From Streptomyces sp. NBC_00190 (GTDB lineage Bacteria > Actinomycetota > Actinomycetes > Streptomycetales > Streptomycetaceae): a stretch of DNA of 64,000 nt. The stretch lies in assembly GCF_036203305.1 (NCBI RefSeq), contig NZ_CP108131.1, forward strand, positions 6,262,001 through 6,326,000, given 5' to 3'. This document shows, piece by piece, positions 1 through 8,636 of this stretch. Below the pieces are notes generated by a model, which saw nothing but the letters and a program-made list of their open reading frames with translations, was not told where the DNA came from and did no database searches. Position numbers and translations under genes: made by a program. The stretch's first letter is position 1; each line of letters opens with the position of its first letter.

Positions 1-765
1 GAGCTGGTCCGCCAGCCAGGTGGGGATGCCGCCCAGGAGGTGGAACAGGCGGCGGGCCTCCGCACGGAGGCGGGCCGCCTCGGGCTCCGGCTCGGCCTCG
101 GCCAGCGCGGCCAGCGCCGGGGCGGTGCCGATCAGGAAGCCCAGCTCCTCCCGGATCCGCAGGGACTCCATGAACCCCTTGCGGGCCTCCGCCACCTCGC
201 CGTCGCGCAGGGCCAGCGCCGCCAGGTGCCGCCAGGTGAAGGACAGCAGCAGCGTGTCTCCGTGGGCCACGGCCCCCGCGTGCGCCCGGTGGTACGCCGG
301 ACGCGCCGACTGCGGGTCGTCCGCCAGGTGCTCCGCGACCAGCCCGCGCCGGAAGTCCAGCAGCGGCCGGGTCCGGGATCCGGGCGCGAGGAGGGCCGCC
401 GCGCGGCCCAGCGCGGAGCGGGCCTCGTCGGCCCGGTCACGTACGCCGAGCACGGTCGCCGCGTACGCCAGCTGACCCCGCTCACAGGCGGCCGCGCCGC
501 GGTCGTCGTCGTCCCGCGCCCCCGCCTCGGCGATCCGCAGCGCGTCCTCGGCCTCGGCCCAGCCCTGCCCCGTGAACAGGCAGCGCTCCACCAGCAGCGC
601 GGTCCGCTGCACGGCCGCCCCCGCGTGGGCGGGCTTGCCGACGTGTGGTGTCAGCAGCGCCGCCGCGTCGGTCCAACAGCCGCGCGAGCGCAGCCGCCAT
701 ATCGCCCGCTGGAGGGGGTCGTCTCCCCCGGTGGATCCGGCACTCGACATGGCGGTATCCGCCAC
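1..765 (-). CDS. Partial alpha-helical (TPR-like) protein of unknown function
   Basis: An open minus-strand frame runs from a GTG at 765 to the window edge, giving 255 residues without a stop, so the C-terminus lies outside. The GTG is preferred over the in-frame ATG at 750 because a purine-rich GGGGAGG lies a few bases upstream of it. The protein is rich in Ala, Arg, Leu and Glu. It has repeated helix-pair patterns (for example GWAEAEDALRIAEAGA and GEVAEARKGFMESLRI) typical of tetratricopeptide-like repeats. I recognise no catalytic motif. It is transcribed in the same direction as the pucR-type gene but is separated from it by about 155 bp and a probable terminator, so it is likely a separate unit. 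It could be the N-terminal part of a larger regulator or a stand-alone repeat protein. Confidence 0.6.
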   Translation of the reverse strand, partial: MADTAMSSAGSTGGDDPLQRAIWRLRSRGCWTDAAALLTPHVGKPAHAGAAVQRTALLVERCLFTGQGWAEAEDALRIAEAGARDDDDRGAAACERGQLAYAATVLGVRDRADEARSALGRAAALLAPGSRTRPLLDFRRGLVAEHLADDPQSARPAYHRAHAGAVAHGDTLLLSFTWRHLAALALRDGEVAEARKGFMESLRIREELGFLIGTAPALAALAEAEPEPEAARLRAEARRLFHLLGGIPTWLADQL

Positions 766-893
766 ATTGCCCTCCCCAAAGCAATCAAGCAGCACATCGT
801 TGAGCCCTGGGGCGAAATGAGAGCACGGATCGACGGCTCCGGCCAAGGGGTCGGGTGAACCTTTTCACAAAGTCCGGACGGATCATCAGCCAC

Positions 894-911
894 CCCCCGG
901 CCGGCCGGGGG
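894..911 (-). terminator. Palindromic candidate terminator of the pucR-type gene
   Basis: A perfect 18-bp G/C palindrome (five C, then GGCC repeats, then five G) begins 10 bp beyond the stop codon of the pucR-type gene. It would form a strong hairpin in the minus-strand transcript. No T-run follows, which is usual for Streptomyces. Confidence 0.5.
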
Positions 912-920
912 CGGATCTTC

Positions 921-2600
921 TCAGCTCATGCGCAGTGCCAGGAAGAAGTCGAGCTTGTCCTCCAGCCGGGACAGGTCCCGCGACGTCAACTGCTCGATTC
1001 GTCCGACCCGGTAGCGCAGCGTGTTGACGTGCAGGTGCAGCCGCGTCGCGCAGCGGGTCCAGGAGCCGTCGCAGTCGAGGAAGGCCTCCAGCGTCGGGAT
1101 GAGCTCCGCGCGGTGGCGCCGGTCGTAGTCCCGCAGCGGGTCCAGCAGCCGGGCCGTGAAGGCGCGGCGCACGTCGTCCGGCACGAACGGCAGCAGCAGC
1201 ACGTGCGAGGCCAGCTCGTGGTGGCCCGCCGCGCAGACCCGGCCCGGGCGGGCCGCGGCGACCCGGCGGGCGTGCCGGGCCTCCTCCAGCGCCCCGCGCA
1301 GCCCCTCGGCGGAGTGCACGGCCGCGCTGACGCCGAGCGTCAGGCGCCCGTCGTCGGCCAGGCCGGCCTGCAGGGGGTCCCGTACGGCCGAGAGCAGTTC
1401 GTCGGCGTGCAGGGCGGAGTCGGGGCCCTTGTCCTCCCCGCCCTCCCCGATGAGCGACGGCAGCGGCACGAGGGCGATGGCCTCGTCGCCGGAGTGGGCG
1501 ACGGCGATCCGGTCCGAGGGCTCCGGCCCCGAGACGGACGGGTCGACGAGGATCTCCTCCAGCAGCGACTGGGCCACCGGGCCGCCGGGGATGTCCCCGC
1601 CGTCCCAGTCGACCCGGGCCACGACGACCTGCCAGTGCGGGGCCGAGCCCAGCCCGGGCAGCAGCACCGGGGCCGCCACCCGCAGGCGGGCGGCGATCTC
1701 GGCGGGCGGGGCGCCCGTCTGGACCAGTTCGAGGACTTCCTGTGCGAGGCGGCGGCGCACGGTGCGGGCGGCGTCGCGCCGCTCCCGCTCGACGGCGATC
1801 AGCTGGGTGACGCCCTGGAGCAGGTCCAGGCGCTCGGCGGGCCAGTCGCCGGCGTCCGCCTCGACGGCCAGCAGCCAGTCCGAGAGCACGCTCTCGCGCA
1901 CGTCCCGGACGGCCGGGCCCGCTGCTCCGCGGCCGTGTCCCCTGATCGGGAAGAGGGAGTAGGTAATACCCTGAATGGAGATCCGGTGCGGCCCCCTGCG
2001 GCCTGTCCGGACCGCCGCGAGGTGCTCACTCGCCAGCGTCGAGCAGATGCCCGGCGTCAGTGGCTCGCCGGCGCCGGCGATCTGCCGGCCCGTGGGCGAG
2101 AGCACCCAGGCCCGGAGATCGAGGTCGGTGGTGAGCAGATCCAGCACCACATCGGGTCCGCCGCCCGCCGGGCCCGAGGTCATCAGGCGGCGATGGCGGT
2201 CGACGACGGCCGCCAGGTCCCCCGCGCGCTCGCCGGAAACCTGTCGCACCACGTACTCGGTGATCGTGGCGAATGCAACGTCCTCGTTCACGGCGAACAG
2301 CGGCAGCCGGTTGCGCCGACAGGCTGAAACAAGATCTTCCGGGATGTCTCCCAGCTCTGCCTCGCCCGCGGCGAGCCCGGCGACGCCGGCGCTCGCGAGG
2401 ATTCGTACGAACGGCTCTGAATCGGCTGAATTTCGTCGCCAGGCCAGGCCGGTGAGGACGAGTTCGCCCCCGGTGAGGTATCGGCTGGGATCGCGCAGGT
2501 CGGTCGTCATGACCCCGCGCACCGTCCGGTCGAGTTCTTCCTCGCCGCCCAGCAGCCGCAGCCCCAGCGCCTCGGTTTCCAGCAGTGCGCGCAGCCGCAT
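921..2600 (-). CDS. PucR-family purine catabolism transcriptional regulator
   Basis: This 559-residue protein has the standard PucR architecture. The N-terminal PucR domain (about residues 1-125) contains VRGVMTTDLRDPSRYLTGGE. A variable middle follows. The C-terminal helix-turn-helix (about 495-555) contains GSWTRCATRLHLHVNTLRYR and RIEQLTSRDLSRLED. Family members control purine or other nitrogen-source catabolism. This gene is divergent from the xanthine dehydrogenase operon across about 250 bp, so direct control of xdh is the natural inference; whether it activates or represses cannot be read from sequence. The ATG at 2600 is taken as the start although its ribosome-binding site is weak. 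The hinge near residues 145-150 (AGGGP) and the Arg/Ala-rich centre look like normal family variation. Confidence 0.9.
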   Translation of the reverse strand: MRLRALLETEALGLRLLGGEEELDRTVRGVMTTDLRDPSRYLTGGELVLTGLAWRRNSADSEPFVRILASAGVAGLAAGEAELGDIPEDLVSACRRNRLPLFAVNEDVAFATITEYVVRQVSGERAGDLAAVVDRHRRLMTSGPAGGGPDVVLDLLTTDLDLRAWVLSPTGRQIAGAGEPLTPGICSTLASEHLAAVRTGRRGPHRISIQGITYSLFPIRGHGRGAAGPAVRDVRESVLSDWLLAVEADAGDWPAERLDLLQGVTQLIAVERERRDAARTVRRRLAQEVLELVQTGAPPAEIAARLRVAAPVLLPGLGSAPHWQVVVARVDWDGGDIPGGPVAQSLLEEILVDPSVSGPEPSDRIAVAHSGDEAIALVPLPSLIGEGGEDKGPDSALHADELLSAVRDPLQAGLADDGRLTLGVSAAVHSAEGLRGALEEARHARRVAAARPGRVCAAGHHELASHVLLLPFVPDDVRRAFTARLLDPLRDYDRRHRAELIPTLEAFLDCDGSWTRCATRLHLHVNTLRYRVGRIEQLTSRDLSRLEDKLDFFLALRMS

Positions 2601-2853
2601 GATGTCGCCGCCGATCTGTCTCGAATGTTGCCGTTGGAAATCGGGCAGGTCGTCGCATCCTGCCTTTCATACGAATCTACAAGACGAGGGAGGCCGCCAG
2701 CCAACTCCTTCATGGTTTCGGTGACTGCACCCGGGGGACAGGCGGCCGGTGTACTGAGTCCACACCGCGTTAACAGCACGTGAACGACCAGTCGAGGGCC
2801 TCAGGCCTCCTGGCTTGAAGTCAACGACACGATGAAGAAGAAGAGAGCCGCTC
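2601..2853. promoter_or_regulatory. Divergent promoter region between pucR-type gene and xdh operon
   Basis: This 253-bp non-coding stretch separates two outward-facing genes and must hold both promoters. It is less G/C-rich than the flanks (for example around 2625-2680 and 2755-2785). I see an inverted repeat GGCCTCAGGCC near 2798-2808 but no clear -35/-10 pair. A purine-rich Shine-Dalgarno stretch (GAAGAAGAAGAGAG) precedes the ATG at 2854. Confidence 0.5.
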
Positions 2854-3750
2854 ATGGACTTCCTTCGCCCCGCCAGCTGGGAGGAGGCGCTCGCCGCTAA
2901 GGCCGAGTTCCCCACAGCTGTGCCGATTGCGGGTGGCACCGACGTAATGGTCGAGATCAACTTCGACCACCGTCGGCCGGAGTACCTCCTGGACCTGAAC
3001 CGCATCGGTCTGCTGCGGGAGTGGGAGGTCGGCGAGGACGTGGTCCGTCTGGGCGCCTCCGTCCCGTACACGCAGATCATGGAGAACCTCCGTACGGAAC
3101 TTCCGGGACTCGCGCTCGCCTCGCACACGGTCGCGTCCCCGCAGATCCGCAACCGCGGCGGCGTCGGCGGCAACCTCGGTTGCGCCTCGCCGGCCGGTGA
3201 CTCCCACCCCGCGCTCCTCGCGGCGGGCGCCGAGGTCGAGGTGGAGTCCGTACGCGGCTCCCGCCTGATCCCGATCGACGAGTTCTACACCGGGGTCAAG
3301 CGCAACGCGCTCGCCGCCGACGAGCTCATCAAGACCGTCCACATCAAGAAGGCGGACGGCCCCCAGCAGTACTCCAAGGTCGGCTCCCGCAACGCGATGG
3401 TCATCGCCGTCTGCGCCTTCGGCCTGGCACTGCACCCCGAGACCCGCACGGTTCGCACCGGCATCGGTTCGGCCGCGCCGACCCCGATCCGCGCGAAGGC
3501 CGCCGAGGAGTTCCTGAACGCCGCGCTCGAAGAGGGCGGCTTCTGGGAGTCCGGCAAGGTCATCACCCCGTCGATCGCCAAGCAGTTCGGTGACCTCGCC
3601 TCCGGCGCGGCCAACCCGATCGACGACGTCCGCGGCACGGCGAAGTACCGCCGTCACGCGGTTGGCATCATGGCTCGCCGCCAGCTCGTCTGGACCTGGG
3701 AGCAGTACCGCGGTACCGGCAACGGCCGCTCGCTTGAAGGGGCTGCGTAA
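2854..3750 (+). CDS. Xanthine dehydrogenase, FAD-binding subunit
   Basis: This 298-residue protein is the FAD subunit of a three-gene molybdenum hydroxylase. It matches the CoxM/XdhB family in length and motifs. The FAD pyrophosphate-binding segment IAGGTDVMVEIN lies near residues 26-37. The second flavin motif, IRNRGGVGGNLGCASPAGD, lies near 98-116. In the complex it carries electrons from the 2Fe-2S subunit to NAD+ or another acceptor during oxidation of hypoxanthine and xanthine to urate. It is first in an operon with its partners (2-bp gaps, presumed translational coupling) and faces a PucR-type regulator. Related three-subunit hydroxylases (CO dehydrogenase, nicotinate dehydrogenase) share this fold. 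The purine assignment rests on the neighbouring purine permease and PucR-type regulator. Confidence 0.93.
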   Translation: MDFLRPASWEEALAAKAEFPTAVPIAGGTDVMVEINFDHRRPEYLLDLNRIGLLREWEVGEDVVRLGASVPYTQIMENLRTELPGLALASHTVASPQIRNRGGVGGNLGCASPAGDSHPALLAAGAEVEVESVRGSRLIPIDEFYTGVKRNALAADELIKTVHIKKADGPQQYSKVGSRNAMVIAVCAFGLALHPETRTVRTGIGSAAPTPIRAKAAEEFLNAALEEGGFWESGKVITPSIAKQFGDLASGAANPIDDVRGTAKYRRHAVGIMARRQLVWTWEQYRGTGNGRSLEGAA

Positions 3751-3752
3751 TC

Positions 3753-4361
3753 ATGCGCGTCAATTTCACTGTCAACGGCCGTCAGCAGGAAGCCGACGAC
3801 GTGTGGGAGGGCGAGTCCCTTCTCTACGTCCTGCGCGAGCGCCTGGGCCTGCCGGGTTCGAAGAACGCCTGTGAGCAGGGCGAGTGCGGTTCCTGCACCG
3901 TCCGTCTCGACGGCGTGCCGGTCTGTTCGTGTCTGGTCGCGGCCGGCCAGGTCGAGGGTCGCGACGTCGTGACCGTCGAGGGCCTGGCGGACTTCGCCAA
4001 GCAGCGCGACGAGCACGGCCACGGCGGTGCCTGCGGCACCGGCGGCGGCTGCGGCAGCAAGGGCGGCGTCTCCCTGGACGCGGCCAAGCAGTGGCGGGCC
4101 AAGCCCGGCGACTCGCAGACCGGTGAGGGCGCCCCGCTCTCCAACATCCAGCAGGCGTTCATCGACGCCGGCGCCGTCCAGTGCGGTTTCTGCACCCCGG
4201 GCCTCCTGGTCCAGGCCGACGCGCTGCTGGAGGAGAACTCCTCCCCGTCCGACCAGGACATCCGTGAGGCCCTGTCCGGCAACCTGTGCCGCTGCACGGG
4301 CTACGAGAAGATCCTCGACGCGGTCCGCCTCGCGGCCGCCCGTCAGTCTGAGGCGGTCTGA
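3753..4361 (+). CDS. Xanthine dehydrogenase, 2Fe-2S subunit with a Gly/Cys-rich insert
   Basis: This 202-residue subunit holds both iron-sulfur clusters of the hydroxylase. The N-terminal plant-ferredoxin domain uses C40, C45, C48 and C60. The helical domain uses C144, C147, C179 and C181 (CGFCTPG and CRCTGY). Usual family members are about 150-170 residues. The extra length lies between the two domains at about residues 84-128 and includes the glycine-rich stretch GGACGTGGGCGSKGG with two additional cysteines (C94, C100). That insert could be a flexible linker or bind metal; nothing in the sequence settles this. The gene starts 2 bp after the FAD subunit and ends 2 bp before the molybdopterin subunit. 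Confidence 0.94.
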   Translation: MRVNFTVNGRQQEADDVWEGESLLYVLRERLGLPGSKNACEQGECGSCTVRLDGVPVCSCLVAAGQVEGRDVVTVEGLADFAKQRDEHGHGGACGTGGGCGSKGGVSLDAAKQWRAKPGDSQTGEGAPLSNIQQAFIDAGAVQCGFCTPGLLVQADALLEENSSPSDQDIREALSGNLCRCTGYEKILDAVRLAAARQSEAV

Positions 4362-4363
4362 CC

Positions 4364-6769
4364 ATGGCCCAGAACACGCGCACGGTTCCGGCGGGTACGC
4401 CGACCAACGTCACGCAGAAGCACACCAAGGGCGGCATCGGCGAGTCCACGCTCCGCCCGGACGGCACCCTCAAGGTCACGGGTGAGTTCGCGTACTCCTC
4501 GGACATGTGGCACGAGGACATGCTGTGGGGCCAGACCCTGCGCAGCACCGTCGCCCACGCCGAGATCGCGTCCATCGACATCTCCGAGGCCCTGGCCATG
4601 CCGGGTGTCTACTCGGTGCTGACGTACGACGACCTGCCGGCCGAGATGAAGAACTACGGCCTGGAGATCCAGGACACCCCGGTGCTCGCCAACGGCCGGG
4701 TACGCCACCACGGTGAGCCGGTCGCCCTCGTGGCCGCCGACCACCCGGAGACCGCCCGCCGCGCGGCCGCCAAGATCAAGATCGACTACCGGGAGCTGCC
4801 GGTCGTCACGGACGAGGCCTCGGCGCTCGCCGAAGGCGCGCCGCTGATCCACGAGGGCCGCGACGACCACCACTCCGGTCACGTCCCGCACCCGAACATC
4901 GTGCACCGCCAGCCGATCATCCGCGGCAACGTGGAAGAGGCCCGCAAGCGCGCCGACGTCATCGTCGAGGGCGAGTACACCTTCGGCATGCAAGACCAGG
5001 CCTTCCTCGGCCCGGAGTCCGGCCTGGCCGTGCCGTCCGAGGACGGCGGTGTCGACCTCTACGTCGCCACCCAGTGGCTGCACTCGGACCTCAAGCAGAT
5101 CGCCCCCGTCCTCGGTCTCCCCGAGGAGAAGGTGCGCATGACGCTCTCCGGCGTCGGCGGTGCCTTCGGCGGTCGCGAGGACATCTCGATGCAGATCCAC
5201 GCGTGCCTCCTGGCGCTGGCCACGAACAAGCCGGTCAAGATCGTCTACAACCGGTTCGAGTCCTTCTTCGGTCACGTGCACCGTCACCCGGCGAAGCTCT
5301 ACTACGAGCACGGCGCCACCAAGGACGGCAAGCTCACGCACATGAAGTGCAAGATCGTCCTGGACGGCGGCGCGTACGCGTCGGCCTCCCCGGCGGTCGT
5401 GGGCAACGCCTCCTCCCTCTCGGTGGGTCCGTACGTCATCGAGGACGTCGACATCGAGGCGATCGCGCTCTACACGAACAACCCGCCCTGCGGCGCGATG
5501 CGCGGCTTCGGCGCCGTCCAGGCCTGCTTCGCGTACGAGGCCCAGATGGACAAGCTCGCGGCGAAGCTGGGCATGGACCCGGTCGAATTCCGCCAGCTCA
5601 ACGCCATGGAGATGGGCACGATCATGCCCACCGGCCAGGTCGTGGACTCCCCGGCCCCGGTCGCCGAGCTGCTGCGCCGGGTCAAGTCCCGCCCGCTGCC
5701 GCCGGAGCGCCAGTGGGAGACCGCGGGCGAGGGCGCGGACGTCCGCGCGCTGCCGGGTGGCCTCTCCAACACCACCCACGGTGAGGGCGTCGTCCGCGGC
5801 GTCGGCTACGCGGTCGGCATCAAGAACGTCGGCTTCTCCGAGGGCTTCGACGACTACTCGACCGCCCGCGTGCGCCTCGAGGTCATCAACGGCGAGCCCG
5901 TCGCGATGGTCCACACGGCCATGGCGGAGGTCGGCCAGGGCGGTGTCACCGTCCACGCCCAGATCGCCCGTACGGAGCTGGGTGTCACGCAGGTGACCAT
6001 CCATCCGGCCGACACGCAGGTCGGCTCCGCCGGTTCCACGTCCGCCTCGCGGCAGACGTACATGACCGGCGGCGCGGTGAAGAACACCTGTGAGGCCGTC
6101 CGCGAGGCCGTCCTGGAGATCGGCCGCCGCAAGAACGGGTCCTACCACCCGGCGTGGGCGACCGCCGAGCTGCTCCTCGAAGGCGGCAAGGTCGTCACCG
6201 ACGGCGGCGAGGTCCTCGCGGACATCGCGGAGATCCTGGAGGGCGAGGACGCGATCGACCTCGAGCTCGAGTTCCGTCACCGTCCGACCGTCGCCTTCGA
6301 CCTGAAGACCGGCCAGGGCGACGGCCACGTCCAGTACACCTTCGCCGCGCACCGCGCGGTCGTCGAGGTGGACACCGAGCTCGGCCTGGTCAAGGTCGTC
6401 GAGCTGGCGACCGCCCAGGACGTCGGCAAGGCCCTGAACATGCTCTCCGTGGTCGGCCAGATCCAGGGTGGTACCACCCAGGGCCTCGGCGTGGCGATCA
6501 TGGAAGAGATCATCGTGGACCCGAAGACCGCGAAGGTGCGCAACCCCTCCTTCACGGACTACCTGATCCCGACCATCCTGGACACCCCGACCATCCCGGT
6601 CGACGTCCTGGAGCTCGCCGACCCGAACGCGCCGTACGGCCTTCGCGGTATGGGCGAGGCTCCGACCCTCTCGTCCACCCCGGCCGTCCTCGCGGCGATC
6701 CGGCAGGCGACCGGTCTGGAGCTCAACAAGACGCCGATCCGTCCGGAAGCCCTCACGGGAACCCTCTAG
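4364..6769 (+). CDS. Xanthine dehydrogenase, molybdopterin-binding catalytic subunit
   Basis: This 801-residue large subunit belongs to the aldehyde oxidase/xanthine dehydrogenase family. It contains GVGGAFGGRED (about 263-273) and GAMRGFGAVQ (about 377-386), which line the molybdopterin site. The motif RGMGEAP contains Glu765, the expected catalytic base. The enzyme hydroxylates purines at the molybdenum centre; electrons leave through the 2Fe-2S and FAD subunits encoded just upstream. It acts in the cytoplasm. Cofactor sulfuration or insertion is likely assisted by the XdhC-type protein encoded at 8637. The substrate is inferred from context; closely related enzymes oxidise other heterocycles or CO. 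A strong hairpin follows the stop codon. Confidence 0.94.
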   Translation: MAQNTRTVPAGTPTNVTQKHTKGGIGESTLRPDGTLKVTGEFAYSSDMWHEDMLWGQTLRSTVAHAEIASIDISEALAMPGVYSVLTYDDLPAEMKNYGLEIQDTPVLANGRVRHHGEPVALVAADHPETARRAAAKIKIDYRELPVVTDEASALAEGAPLIHEGRDDHHSGHVPHPNIVHRQPIIRGNVEEARKRADVIVEGEYTFGMQDQAFLGPESGLAVPSEDGGVDLYVATQWLHSDLKQIAPVLGLPEEKVRMTLSGVGGAFGGREDISMQIHACLLALATNKPVKIVYNRFESFFGHVHRHPAKLYYEHGATKDGKLTHMKCKIVLDGGAYASASPAVVGNASSLSVGPYVIEDVDIEAIALYTNNPPCGAMRGFGAVQACFAYEAQMDKLAAKLGMDPVEFRQLNAMEMGTIMPTGQVVDSPAPVAELLRRVKSRPLPPERQWETAGEGADVRALPGGLSNTTHGEGVVRGVGYAVGIKNVGFSEGFDDYSTARVRLEVINGEPVAMVHTAMAEVGQGGVTVHAQIARTELGVTQVTIHPADTQVGSAGSTSASRQTYMTGGAVKNTCEAVREAVLEIGRRKNGSYHPAWATAELLLEGGKVVTDGGEVLADIAEILEGEDAIDLELEFRHRPTVAFDLKTGQGDGHVQYTFAAHRAVVEVDTELGLVKVVELATAQDVGKALNMLSVVGQIQGGTTQGLGVAIMEEIIVDPKTAKVRNPSFTDYLIPTILDTPTIPVDVLELADPNAPYGLRGMGEAPTLSSTPAVLAAIRQATGLELNKTPIRPEALTGTL

Positions 6770-6777
6770 GACGGCGT

Positions 6778-6805
6778 GGTCCGGGGGCCGCGAGGCCCCC
6801 GGACC
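6778..6805 (+). terminator. Hairpin terminator after the xdh operon
   Basis: A perfect 12-bp stem (GGTCCGGGGGCC and its complement) with a GCGA loop begins 8 bp after the molybdopterin-subunit stop codon. Downstream genes therefore probably have their own promoter. Confidence 0.85.
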
Positions 6806-7100
6806 CCCTCAGACTCTCCGGGTGGTGCGACATGGGAACGTCACACTTCACATCGCACCGCCCGGAGTACATGAAGTACCGCACCGCTCGCGGTTCGCTT
6901 CACCCGGCAGTAATCCTGCGAGAACACCCCCAGCAGTACCGAAGTACCAGCGGTAACCCCGCAGTACCCGCAGTACACGCAATGAGAATTCGCGTCGCCT
7001 CGGGCCGTCACCCCGGGTCGTGCAGCCAAACGGAGTTTCCCAAATCCCGCGTCTCCAATCTTTATGCGGGTGCCCCTTTGAACCTTGGGAGTTAGGCACC
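6806..7100. promoter_or_regulatory. Leader region of the purine permease gene
   Basis: This 295-bp gap lies between the xdh terminator and the permease start codon. It carries an array of AGTAC motifs at 6866-6976 (listed separately) and then a less G/C-rich stretch near 7030-7080. It presumably holds the permease promoter. I could not recognise a purine riboswitch or a clear -35/-10 pair. Confidence 0.45.
6866..6976. repeat. Three paired AGTAC repeats
   Basis: Six AGTAC motifs lie at 6866, 6875, 6935, 6943, 6963 and 6972. They form three close pairs with a spacing of 8-9 bp: GGAGTACATGAAGTACC, GCAGTACCGAAGTACC and GCAGTACCCGCAGTAC. Each core GTAC is itself palindromic. The regular pairing suggests protein binding, but a decaying minisatellite is also possible. 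Confidence 0.6.
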
Positions 7101-8564
7101 ATGACCCAGTCGTCTGTAGAGCCCAAGACCACCGCGGAAGAGGCCGGCGACGGCTCTCTCAATCCCGCCGGGCGTTCTTGGCTCGATCGGTACTTTCACA
7201 TAACCCACAGAGGATCCAACGTCGGCAATGAGGTTCGTGGCGGTATCACGACCTTCATGGCGATGGCGTACATCCTCCTGCTCAACCCGCTGATCCTCTC
7301 CGGCAAGGACGTCGCCGGAGACACGATGAGCCAGAAGGCCGTCATCACGGCCACGGCGTTCGCCGCGGCCCTGACGACGCTCCTGATGGGCTTCGTCGGC
7401 AAGGTGCCGCTCGCCCTGGCCGCCGGACTCTCCGTCTCCGGCGTGCTGTCCTCGCAGGTCGCCCCGCAGATGACCTGGCCGCAGGCCATGGGCATGTGCG
7501 TGATGTACGGCGTCGTGATCTGTCTCCTGGTCGTCACCGGCCTCCGCGAGATGATCATGAACGCGATCCCGCTCGCCCTCAAGCACGCGATCACCATGGG
7601 CATCGGCATGTTCGTCGCCCTCATCGGCCTCGTGAAGGCCGGCTTCGTCGGCAACGGCGGGGAATTCGCTCCCCCCGTGACCCTCGGTGCCGCGGGTGAG
7701 CTCGCCGGCTGGCCCGTTCTGATCTTCTGCGTGACCGTGATCTCCATCTTCATGCTGCAGGCCCGCAAGGTCCGCGGCGCGATCCTGATCGGCATCGTCG
7801 GCGGCACCGTGCTCGCCGCGATCATCAACATCGTCGCGGACGTCGACCCGAAGGCCTGGCGCAGCGGTGCCCCCGAGCTCACCGGCTCGGCGGTCTCGAT
7901 GCCGGACTTCTCGCTCTTCGGCCAGGTCTCCTTCGGCGGCTGGGGCGACGTCGGTGTCATGACGGTCGGCATGATCGTCTTCACCCTGGTGCTCGCCGGC
8001 TTCTTCGACGCGATGGCCACCATCATCGGCGTCGGCACCGAGGCCAAGCTCGCCGACGACAAGGGCCGCATGCCGGGCCTGTCCAAGGCCCTGTTCATCG
8101 ACGGTGCCGGTGGCGCCATCGGTGGCATCGCGGGCGGCTCCGGCCAGACCGTGTTCGTCGAGTCCGCCACCGGCGTCGGCGAGGGAGCCCGCACGGGCCT
8201 CGCCTCCGTCGTCACCGGTCTCTTCTTCGCCGCCTGCCTCTTCTTCACCCCGATCACCCAGATCGTCCCGGGTGAGGTCGCCTCCGCGGCCCTGGTCGTC
8301 ATCGGCGCGATGATGATGCAGAACGCCCGCCACGTGGACTGGGCCGACAGCGCGACCTCGATCCCGGTCTTCCTGACCGTGGCGATCATGCCCTTCACGT
8401 ACTCGATCACCGCTGGTGTCGCGGCCGGTGTGATCTCCTATGTGGCGATCAAGGTCGCGCAGGGCAAGGCCCGCGAGATCGGTGCCTTCATGTGGGCGCT
8501 GACCGTGATCTTCGTGGTCTTCTTCGCCCTGCACCCGATCGAGGGCTGGCTCGGGGTCAAGTAG
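7101..8564 (+). CDS. NCS2-family (AzgA-like) purine permease
   Basis: This 487-residue membrane transporter has about a dozen hydrophobic segments. AzgA/PbuG-type signatures include GGITTFMAMAYILLLNP near residue 48 and the region GTEAKLADDKGRMPGLSKAL followed by GGSGQTVFVESATGVGEGAR, which forms the family's substrate site. The family imports hypoxanthine, guanine or adenine with protons across the cytoplasmic membrane. The ATG at 7101 is chosen over upstream in-frame codons because GGGAG lies at a suitable distance before it and the protein then begins like its relatives. It sits between xdh and xdhC-type genes, so it probably supplies substrate for purine catabolism. The exact base transported cannot be read from sequence. 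Confidence 0.92.
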   Translation: MTQSSVEPKTTAEEAGDGSLNPAGRSWLDRYFHITHRGSNVGNEVRGGITTFMAMAYILLLNPLILSGKDVAGDTMSQKAVITATAFAAALTTLLMGFVGKVPLALAAGLSVSGVLSSQVAPQMTWPQAMGMCVMYGVVICLLVVTGLREMIMNAIPLALKHAITMGIGMFVALIGLVKAGFVGNGGEFAPPVTLGAAGELAGWPVLIFCVTVISIFMLQARKVRGAILIGIVGGTVLAAIINIVADVDPKAWRSGAPELTGSAVSMPDFSLFGQVSFGGWGDVGVMTVGMIVFTLVLAGFFDAMATIIGVGTEAKLADDKGRMPGLSKALFIDGAGGAIGGIAGGSGQTVFVESATGVGEGARTGLASVVTGLFFAACLFFTPITQIVPGEVASAALVVIGAMMMQNARHVDWADSATSIPVFLTVAIMPFTYSITAGVAAGVISYVAIKVAQGKAREIGAFMWALTVIFVVFFALHPIEGWLGVK

Positions 8565-8636
8565 CCCGGGCGGCGATTCGTAGCCACCCTCCACGCATCC
8601 GATACTGGAAACCGAACGTCTCCGAGGAGGCCGCAC

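Noticed and set aside
4343..6352. Minus-strand open frame opposite the molybdopterin subunit
   Set aside because: Low-complexity antisense translation; no ribosome-binding site or family similarity.
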